From assembly GCF_035222375.1 (NCBI RefSeq), contig NC_085891.1, forward strand, positions 2,976,001-3,040,000: a stretch of DNA of 64,000 nucleotides, written 5' to 3'. Below, one piece after another: positions 1 through 8,776 of this stretch (positions are counted from its first letter, which is position 1; the number at the start of each line of letters is the position of its first letter). Source of the DNA: Podospora pseudocomata (Eukaryota; Ascomycota; Sordariomycetes; Sordariales; Podosporaceae). Made by a program: the position numbers and the translations under genes. The notes under the pieces are model-generated. The model had not been told where the DNA came from and searched no databases. It was given only the letters and a program-made list of their open reading frames with translations.

Positions 1-861
1 AGCAACGCGTTCGCGACCCCTATCTGCATGATGCGCTGTCATTGGTTAGTGGGAGGTCAGAGGCAGAACTGTCCGCCACCGCAGTTCTTGGCGGTGGTTC
101 CGAAGATCAGTTCCAGAACTTTGACAACGGGGTTGTCCCAGGGTTTTCCTTTGTGACGTGAAACGGCCAGACAGTTTTTGAGTTTTATCTTGAGATTGAG
201 ATTTTGACGTTGTTGACAGAAGAAGAGAGAGAAGTAGATATGCAGAAAAAACAGAAATGGTTCCTGGAGGCTTCGGCAGTCAAATCGCCCAACGAGGCTG
301 AACTTCAACCTATAGACATTTGTGACATTGTTGCATGTTGCCACTCACCTCTCACTTGAGTTTCGTACTGCACCACAAAACCACGTGAATGGCGTCCACC
401 TCAACTCAACGGTGGTGCATGGCTTGCCCTCACAACTCACACAGCCTTCGACTTACACCTCTGAAAACTTATTCTTCAATATCTTCAATATCCTCCCACT
501 TATCATCATCACACCACAACCAAATAACCCAGGTAAATTGCCGCCTGTGCAAAGTATCAAAGTATTTCATCAAGTGAATCCAAAGTCTGTTGTTGAAAAA
601 GGGTGGCCCAATGTGGGTCCATCTCGATTCCCTGAACCACTTAAAAAAAAAAAGTTGCCCCGCTCGATCTTTTTTACCCCTCCCCATTCAATTCTTTGAA
701 TCCGTCCCCCGCGCTGGCCTGCCTTGTTAACTACCACCCACCACCCCGCCCGCCGCCATCCATCAATTTTTTCCCCCCTTCCTGTGCCTTCCATTCCTTT
801 GACAACCCACCGCAGACCAGACCAGCCTCATAATCTCGTCACCCTCGCAAACACCGCCAAG
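1..861. other. Left flank and TCTP promoter, no supported gene
   Basis: No convincing coding region is visible here. A perfect 7-bp inverted repeat (76-82 with 91-97, 8-base loop) lies near the left edge. From about 650 to 850 the + strand is pyrimidine-rich, which is common just upstream of strongly expressed fungal genes. It ends directly at the TCTP start codon. Confidence 0.5.
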
Positions 862-1961
862 ATGATTGTCTACTCTGTACGTTGCCCCCCAACCATCTCA
901 TCTCACACCATCGCACAATTTTCCCCGGCGCAGAAATTCAACCCCGTTGTGCCTCTGCAGCTGTGGGCGCATAGTGCCAGACCACACCACTTTATCTACC
1001 TGGAACATCAAACATCACCAGATAGATAGCTAACACCGACAACCCCCAAACAGGATGTGATCAAGACCTCCAGCGCCGACGAGCCCCTCGCCTTCGCCCC
1101 CAACGACGAGATTATCTCCGACGGTTACACCCTCATCCCCTGCAACGCCGACGAGATCGATGCCCTCGCCAAGAAGCCCGCCAAGACCGTCGGCGACGTC
1201 CTCGGTGTCGACGATGAGTGGGAGCGCCAGCCCGCCGACGTCAAGGCCAAGAAGGAGGCCGAGTCCATCCTCTACTTTGTCAGAGGCGAGCGCGTGACTG
1301 AGGCTGCCGCCAACGTCGGTATGTACCACCATTACCTCGCAATATCGTTCACCAACAAACACTGACCCTCTCCCCGCAGACACCGGTGCCAACGCCTCCG
1401 CCGAGGGTGGTGACGACGAGGGTGCCGAGGACACCGCCAAGGAGGTCATCAACGTCGTCTCCTCCGGCCTCCTCGAGTCCACCTCTTTCGACAAGAAGTC
1501 CTACATGGCCTACCTCAAGGGTGCGTTTCCCCTTCCCCCCATCCCTTTCTCCCCTCAAAACTAACTGCCCCCGCAGGCTACCTCAAGTCCACCAAGCAGT
1601 ACATCCCCTGGGCCCAAAAGAACCGCGAGGAGAACGACTGGCAGTGGAAGGCCCTCTCCGCCGAGGAGCAGGAGGCCGAGAAGAAGAAGGTCGAGCAGCA
1701 GATCGCCATCTTCGAGCCCAAGGCCATGGCCTTCGCCAAGTGGATTCAGGCCAACTTCAAGGACCTCGACTTTTACACCGGTGCCTCCATGAACCCCGAT
1801 GGAATGTATGTTTACTCTCCCCTTCTTCCAACCTAACCTCTCCCCCGAGAGTGCAGAGCTGATGTCAAAACAACAGGGTCATCCTCTCCAACTACATGGA
1901 GGACGGTGTCTCCCCTTACTTCCTCTTCTGGAAGGCTGGCCTCAAGGGCCAAAAGTGCTAA
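862..1961 (+). CDS. TMA19: Translationally controlled tumor protein (TCTP/Tma19), long form
   Basis: TCTP family protein, a small cytosolic ribosome-associated protein linked to translation and growth control. Five exons: 862-876, 1054-1318, 1380-1520, 1577-1805 and 1877-1961, with GT-AG introns and consistent phase, giving 244 aa. The start MIVYSD, the central D-x-GANASAEG signature, the MNPDGMV block and the C-terminal EDGVSPY...KC end are typical of the family. The first exon codes for only five residues. Family members are usually about 170 aa. The extra length lies mainly between the N-terminal strand and the GANASAEG signature, roughly residues 10-85, with some more around residues 150-175. 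The extra sequence has the same C-ending codon use as the rest, so it looks coding and not like a missed intron. Family assignment is secure; the role of the insert is unknown. Confidence 0.92.
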
Positions 1962-2242
1962 ATGTTTTGACCAAAACATTTAGTATATAAAAATAAAAAA
2001 AGGGGGGGGGAAGGTGTGAGGCCGGTTTGTGGGCTCATATGGCAAAAACACAGATCTTCTTCACACAAAAAGGCAACAGGCAACATTTAGGTGTTCGCAT
2101 CTTAGATAGACTTGAGTGCTGTGATGAAAATCTGGAATTGTCGGGGTGTCTTCTACCAAAAATTAAGTTCTTGTACAATGCTAATGCGTGTGATTATGAT
2201 GCGGTTATCCTCCAATATCCATGCACTTATTAAATGCTCCCA

Positions 2243-3585
2243 TTAGAAAGGTCTTGTCCCCAACGGAATAGGTGGTGGCGCATCACCGTCCTCCCCCGTA
2301 TTATTCCTCCCCACCAAAAACTGCGGCTTCTTGGCCGGGGGAGGAGGCGGAGGGGGCTTCTTCTTGGCTGTTATCGCGGCCGAGAACATCGAGGTTGCTG
2401 CTCCCGAAACACCAGCCTTTTGTTCCGGCGCTGTGGCAGCACTATTATAACGCTCGAGACCACCCCTCACAGCCGACGACGCCGCGTTTTGGACGGCAGC
2501 CTTTTGCTCCGGTGTGGCGGACTGGTATCTGTGGTAGCCCGTCTTGGCAGCGGATTGGAGGGCAGCTTTTTGCTCCGGGGCGGAGTTGTTGTAGCGGTTG
2601 AGGCCTGCTTTTGCCAAAGAGGTGTGGGGGGAGGATGATTGCGTGGTGCTGTCCTGGGGTTGTTGGGTAAGGGAGTTTGCGGCAGCGTTTCGGAGGGAGG
2701 CTTTTTGCTCGGGAGCGGAGGATCGGTAGTGGTTGAGGCCAGCTTTTGCTAGACCGGTGTAGGATGATGATGATGATGGGGAGGATGTCCGTGGCGGTTG
2801 TGGGGGAGGTGGTGGGTGGGAAGCGGTACCGATGCCAAGACCGGGGACATTCACACCCGCGGCGGCTAACCTCCCCATTGCTCCTTGATTCGGTTTTGGG
2901 ACTGTCGGGTCGTTGTTGATGCTCGCGGCAGAAATCGACTTTGTCAGGTTATCCAGCGCGTTCGTTCCCCCTGCTGGTGACCGGGGCGGGAGACGGGGCG
3001 GTAATGCTGGTGGTGGTACTCGCGGGTTCTGTCCTACTCCCGGGGAGGAACGAGCTGGTGGCGGCGGCGGTCCTCCCAACCCCCCGGTGCTAGAAGTGGA
3101 AGACGGCCGCGACGGCACATCCCTTCTTGCCGGTGGGGGCGGGAGGTTAGCGGTCGACAAACCAGTAGTATTCAACGACCATGGCTTCGGTGGCTTCGGC
3201 CGTTCCCGTTCCTCCTCCTCTCCAGCTGCCTGTTGCTGTTCCTGCAACGATATCGAGCCGGTGTTTGTTCTTTTCGGGGGAGGGGCAAAGCTGGCAGGGT
3301 CTTGGAGAGACGAAAGCGGGCGGGGGGTGTGGTGCTCGTATTTGTTTTTCTGACCAGCAAGCTCAGGTTAATAGGGAGTGTCGAGAAAGGGGGATATGAT
3401 GGAGACACACATCGTCGCCGCGACCGACTAGAGATTTCTAGAAATCAAGAAAGATTAGCTGTCATCCGCCCAGAAGAAAAGCTTATCCTACATAAAGGAG
3501 ATCGACGTACCACTGAGCCCTTGATCGAGGTCCCGGATTTCTCGGGGTGCCAGCCGTTTTTGAGCAAGTCTTTGTAGTCTGGCAT
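2243..3585 (-). CDS. Proline-rich protein with four A/S-x-PEQKA repeats
   Basis: Two exons on the minus strand (3585-3511 and 3349-2243; GT-AG intron of 161 nt) give 393 aa. The N-terminus MPDYKDLLKNGWHPEK is typical of a fungal family I recognise only as hypothetical. The middle is rich in proline runs (PPPPPAR, PPPPPQPPR), and near the C-terminus there are further PPPPPPPAKK and PPPIP stretches. These look like SH3 or EVH1 ligands, suggesting a cortical or actin-linked adaptor, which is inference only. Residues about 220-345 hold four degenerate copies of a unit with consensus AGLxRYxxxxPEQKAxxxxAA. The 3' splice site was chosen as the first AG that keeps the frame open. No enzymatic motif is visible. 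Confidence 0.75.
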
Positions 3586-3864
3586 GTTGAAGATTGTATA
3601 CTTGCTGACCCGAAAGTTAACTCGTTGCGGATATCTCGAGAAACTAAAAGTGAAAAAGCCGAACAAGAATTAAGACAAACAGAGGGCGATGTCCAAAAGG
3701 CGGGCGGACTGTCCAAAAGTGAAAATGAATTCCAGGGTCCGGTCCCACTCACATGCTGTCAAATAGTCAAATGCTTGGCACGGTGACGTAATCCCACTTT
3801 TCACAACCACCAATCTCAAAGTAGTACGTTCAATCTCAAAACATAATATCACAGTCTCTACAGT

Positions 3865-5873
3865 CTACACCTCTCCTGCATCTACAGAGCCACCCCCACC
3901 CGGCCCCCACTCCCCTACACTCCCCTTCGCAATCTCCAAAGCATCATTCAACACATCCTCCCAGCTAATCCTCGTCGACGACCTCTTCACCCCCTCCTCC
4001 TCCTCCTCCTCCCACGCCTCCCCAGTACTAACATCATAAACAACCATACTAGCCCTACTATCCATTCTCACCTTCTTCCTAGCCTCCTCCCCCCCTCCCT
4101 TCACCTTCCCCGGCGGCGCGGGCAAAACGGTCTTCAAAACAACCTCACTCCTCTTCCTCATCACCCCCCCCAGACCCTCCACAAACGACCCCCCAGACCC
4201 TAAAGAACAAATGCTCTCCCTGAACCTATGCGCCCTCTTCCACATCTCCCTCTCCACCCTCGCCTCCTCCCTCTGCATCCTCCAAGCATAGCTCGCCGCC
4301 TCCCCCTGCACCTGCCTCACCTTGTCAGCCTCCAACTTCTCAAACAAGTCCCACTCATCCATCTGGCTCGGCCTCGGCACCTTCAACACCTCCCTCATCG
4401 CCCTCTGCCCATTCGCCACCCTCTCCAACCCCAGCTCGAGCTTGTACTCCCCCGTCCCCAAGTCCAGTTTATGTCTATAACTCGCCAGCTTCCAGATCCC
4501 ATCAAACCGCACCCCCACCCCCGGCGCGATCCCGCTCCGGAGCAAATACCCCCTCAAAACCCTCACCTCCTTCCCCACCAGCGTAATCAGCTTGACATGC
4601 ATCTCCTTCAACCCCCCCGTCCTCACATACTTGCTTCTATTCCCATGCCCCCCAATATCTTCTTCTCGTCCACTCAACAGCGGCAGCGTGTAAACGTTAT
4701 ACCTCCCCTGGCTGACCCTCTCCTCCTCCGTCCCCACCATCCCGTCCCTCCTCGCGCAGGCCATGCTCAACCACCAATCCCCCGCCTGGAACGAGTCATC
4801 CCCCTCCAGCTGCCCCTCCCCTCCCGTGGTTTTTTGCTTCTTGTCATCATCATACTTGTCAACCTCCAATCTCGGCCGCCACTTTTCCTGCTCCTGCCGC
4901 GGCATCACCGGGGACGGGCTGTTTTCCCCAGAAGGACAGGGGTTGTCATCAGACCAGCAAACACCCTGCAACCCACCCTTTGTGAGGAGCTGTCTGGTTC
5001 GGGATTCGTCAATCCGAAAGTACCTCTCCTTGAACCTCCGCCTCCAGGCCCGCTGGAGCGAGTCGGCCAGGTCGATGCATTGAGACAGCGGCCAGTTGGG
5101 AGTGGTGGTCGGGGGGAGGAGGGATTTGCCAGTGAGCAAAATTTCCGACAAAAGTTTGTCCAAGTGGGCATGCTGTATGGTGTTGAACTCGATTCGGTGG
5201 TCGTGCGAGGGGTGGTGGGGGGGTGTGGTTTCTGCCGTGAGGGCCCATTCGAGAAAGGAGATGAGCTGCTGGGTGGGTTCGGAGGGGTCGGGGAAGAGGA
5301 GGGAGTCGGGGAGGGAGGAGCGGATTGTGTCCGAGAGGGTCAGGAGTTCGGACGGGGAGAAGGGGTCTGTTGTTGAGCCTGGTAGCGGGCGTTAGTATAC
5401 ATTGTGGTAGGTAGGAGGGGAAAAGAGGGAAGCATACTGGAGCGGGTGTCAACACCACTACTTTGACCACCCTGTTTGTCAGACTTGGAAGTGTGTCTTG
5501 ACTGCTGCAGGGAGAAACTCCCGTCTTCTTGTGCTACACGGCGTCTGTCGTGAGATGGGGGAGCGAGCTTGCCGTCATCATCATCGTCGGCGGCTGCTGC
5601 GCTCCTGAGAGGGTCGTTCCGCCAGAAGCTTCCTGTTCTGATAGCCAGTCCCGGCCTGCTGCTGTCGTTGACCGTGGTGTCGCTCGTGCTGGTGATACTG
5701 AGGCGCCTCCGCTGTGAGTCGGCCCATGTATCCTCGGCTTGGGAGAAGGAGATGGAGGAATGTCGGTGGTGGGGGTGGAAGACTTCGTGGATTCTTTGGA
5801 GAACGGCCTTGGGGCCGTTGGGTTCTGGGGTGCCGCCGCCGCGGTGGCGGGAGAAGCGGAAGATGGAGGACAT
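3865..5873 (-). CDS. Divergent SRA-YDG domain-like protein
   Basis: Two exons (5873-5438 and 5378-3865; 59-nt GT-AG intron) give 649 aa. Residues about 1-150 are Ser/Arg-rich and disordered. From about 335 to 475 the sequence fits a divergent SAD/SRA (YDG) domain: SGREEDIGGHGNRSKYVRTG, then GKEVRVLRG, then GVRFDGIWKLASY and GEYKLELGLER. This follows the order of the family's GGYEDD, PVRVIRG, YDGLY and F-x-FxLxR blocks. SRA domains bind hemimethylated or methylated cytosine in DNA, so a nuclear, chromatin-related role is possible. No RING, PHD or HNH domain is seen. The C-terminal third is a charged helical stretch ending in Glu runs. The ATG at 5873 is preceded by a CAG repeat in the presumed 5' UTR. 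The gene model is good; the domain call is moderate. Confidence 0.68.
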
Positions 5874-6370
5874 GCTGCTGCTGCTGCTGCTGCTGTTGAA
5901 GGAAAGGTCTATGTAAGATACATGATACTATGGTCCATCTCGAGGATTGAGGGAGGAAAGGATAACGAGAGGAAGAAGGAGGTGTATTGATTATCGAAGC
6001 TGTTTGTTCCCATGTCGGGACATCGAGCGAAAAAAACCACATGACATCAACCAAGGATGGTCCAGCGGCTGGTGGGAGGAGGTCCATCTCGACTACCTGA
6101 GTGAAAGTAAAAGAGTGAGGTATGACCGACTTGTTTATCCCGTCTCGGCCCCGAGCCCGATACCAGCGTGCTGGTTGGGAAAAGGGAAGGAACAAAGACC
6201 AGGGCCCATATTCCCATATTCCCACGTGGTTTGGCCGTAATCGTGAGGCTTGTGAAGGAAGGTGCCGTGGAGGCATATTCAAGTCTGAGTGAAACAAGGT
6301 GAGAGTGCTATGTGGCGCCTTTGATCGAGACGGATCAAGCCGGGCTCGCCGGACTGATAGGTATCTGTAC
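5874..6370. other. Intergenic; 5' region of the SRA-like gene
   Basis: No gene is supported. A short trinucleotide run (CTG on the + strand, CAG on the sense strand of the SRA-like gene) starts at 5874, directly beside that gene's start codon. The rest is unremarkable. Confidence 0.5.
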
Positions 6371-8356
6371 TCACTGACGCAACACGGTCAAAGTCTCGAG
6401 TACATCCGAGAGGGCCTCCACCAGCCCCTCATCCCTCTTCACCTTGTCCCGCAGCTGGTTCGCAATGCCAACAATCGCAGTGGTAGAATGAGTGTACCTC
6501 CTGCGAAGACCCGGATGGGCATTCACCAACAGCGCCGTGGCAAGCTGCAGCACGGCCACCTGGAACTCCTCCACCATCGGCGGCTGCTTCTCATCCGGAA
6601 CCACCCACGCTGCCGTCTTAGTGATCAAGTCCATCCAGTCCTCCCGAGTGCCCGGTCGTTCCGCCTCGGCAATCTGAAGCAAGTTCCTCACAATCTCCAC
6701 CCCTCGTGCGGCCTCGTTTTCATCACTTGTCGTTGAACTGGCTTGAAGGATGTTGCCGAGATCGTTGACCAGCGCTTGCCACCCTCCATTTTCCAAAAAG
6801 GCTTCCCTGCCTTTTCTTTCTTCCAGGATGCCCTCGAATGCCACGAGGACTGGTCTTCTAAAGTCTAGACCTTTCTCAGGGCTGCTGCTGGTTTGATAGA
6901 GCTCGACAAACATGTCGCTTAACCCGGCTGCTTCTTTTCTTAGCTGTTCGCCGTCGTCTTCTCTCAGCCAAATTGCCAGTGTTCTGATGGCTGCAAGTAT
7001 CAATGGGTCTTGGCTGGAGTGTACACTCTTGGAGTCCCACGCCAGAGCAAAATGCGAAATGCCGCTTTCGTTGGCAGCCCCGGTTCGTGCTTCGGGATGC
7101 AAGCCCATGGCACCAGCTATCGAGGCGTCCCAGCGGTCACGAAGGTATTCGGCCGTGAGTGACATGGTTTCTGAGATGGATGTGCGAAGCTTGAGCAGCA
7201 AGTCAGGCTTCATGATCCACTGATTGTTGCTGCTTTCACCGCTGTCTAACGCCTCCAGTGTTCGGAGGAGATAGCCCATAAAGTTGGAGACAGCATTATA
7301 GGCAGAGGTGAGCCGCTGAGCTGTTATGCTGTAGGATGGGCTGTTTAGCTGCCCTAAAAGAGTCGGTATCGTCGAGCGAATGTCGATGAGAAGTAGGTTG
7401 ACTAGTAGAAACGCAAATGGACTTTCGCTTGTAGCTGTTGATTTGCTGTCGACATCGTCGGCAAAGAGAAGTTGAGGCGATTGTACTGGGTAAGACTCGA
7501 GGAGAGCGGCGGAGAGGTTGGCCAAAGCTGCGCGGCCGTCGGCAGTAGGACGACTGATGACAAGGTCTCTCACGAACTTGGCCAGTGGTGTAAGCCATTT
7601 CGGGTTGGGTGGGAGCAGCTCTGGGTCGAGTCTTGGAAGAAAATTTCCCAAAAACTTCAACAAAGTGACGCCATCAGTGCCTTTGAAAGAAATGACCAAT
7701 GATCCGATGGCCTGGTCAATCTTGGCGCGCAGAGCCTTCTTGTCTGCTGTTGTAGCCATGGCACCTAGCCATGCGTAATACAAAGTGTCCAGGACGAGAG
7801 GCTGAGAAGGTGCAATCTCAGTCAAAGTCGACAAGTCGTCTATAGAGTCAAAGACCTCAGCACCCTCAGGCTGGTTTACTAGGCTCATAAGAGTCTCAAG
7901 GACCAGTTTAGTAGTTTCATCAGAACTAGGCACTGTTAGCAAAGGAATGGGATATCAAGAAAAGAGAGCTCCTCACCAGTACAAAAGACAAGCCACCAAC
8001 TGAGGTATCCTGTTTATCAACTTGCTCTCCTGTTTTGACTTCTCTGGTAATAGCACAGTGAAGGTGTGGAGGACAGAAACAGCAAGATCCAACATATCAT
8101 TGGTGCCTTTTGCTTGCTGTTTCGACCCAGTCCGAATCAGACGATCCAGGAACTTTCGGGGAATACTGTTCCACAAGCTGGCGATTCCATCTTCGTTTGC
8201 CCTTAGTTCTGGTGTATTATCCAGGACAGACTTGAGCAGTGCCAGCCCAACGAATCGAGATGTGTCGTCCTTTGCGCTGAGTAGGGTCTGGATTTTTTTT
8301 AGCGAGGCAGCTGGACCCTGCTGTTCCTCAGCTGTTGATGGCATCGTTTCACTCAT
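6371..8356 (-). CDS. Neurochondrin-like (DUF1941) protein
   Basis: Two exons (8356-7977 and 7925-6371) give 644 aa. The donor GTGAGG and the acceptor at 7926 are the only pair near the junction that keeps the reading frame. The protein is all-helical in appearance, with ARM/HEAT-like Leu-rich helices throughout. The opening (LKKIQTLLSAKDDTSRFVGL, LLKSVLDN, then a FLDRL block) is typical of the fungal neurochondrin family (Pfam Neurochondrin). Length matches fungal members of about 650 aa. The biochemical role in fungi is not established. The longer GTG-initiated reading upstream is ignored because ATG 8356 is the first methionine in frame. The gene is head-to-head with the CLC transporter gene across about 420 bp. 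Confidence 0.85.
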
Positions 8357-8776
8357 CTTGTCTGCCACTGTTGAAAATTATAAAACTAGTCGAGACAGAC
8401 ATTATGATCCAAGTTCTTCTGGATGAAGTCAACTCGACAAGCAATGCCCAGGTCCAGGGTGTGATCTAGAGTGGAGGAGAGCAGAGGTACGTACCGATTT
8501 AAGGTTGCCAAGAGTGCACAGACCGTGGCCGCAACAACGTGCGCAATCGATAAGATACTGATAGCTGTCGTTCCTGTCCACCATCTTCTTCACCAGCCAT
8601 CCCAGTTGACATCGACGACGAACAACGGTGCCCCGCCGCGCATACCCAGCGCAGCAACTTACATAAGATCAGGGGACGCGCATCCAAAGACCAAGTCCCA
8701 TCAGCCAACGCGATCCACCCCCCAGAACCTCCCAATCGCAAAAGCAGCCCTCGTCCGCCGCAATCAAGAATGGCAT
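8357..8776. promoter_or_regulatory. Shared divergent promoter, neurochondrin-like / CLC genes
   Basis: The two flanking genes point away from this 420-bp stretch. An open frame continuous with the CLC gene begins at an ATG at 8471, but its codon use is unlike the coding region downstream. I therefore treat it as promoter plus 5' UTR, with the caveat that a longer N-terminus is possible. Confidence 0.5.

Noticed and set aside
57-344. Minus-strand 95-codon frame ending NCGGGQFCL
   Set aside because: The Cys-containing end suggested a small secreted protein, but there is no clear signal peptide, no family match and weak codon bias.
4228-5376. 382-codon + strand frame opposite the SRA-like gene
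   Set aside because: Pro/Leu/His-rich composition typical of the antisense of a G- and E-rich coding strand; the minus-strand gene has splice sites and domain features.
5877-5899. CAG repeat as polyglutamine coding
   Set aside because: It lies upstream of the chosen ATG of the SRA-like gene. The minus frame giving Gln runs has no other coding support.
8471-8776. 102-codon N-terminal extension of the CLC gene
   Set aside because: The frame is open and starts with ATG, but its codon use is unlike the coding region and it has no conserved features. More likely 5' UTR, though not excluded.
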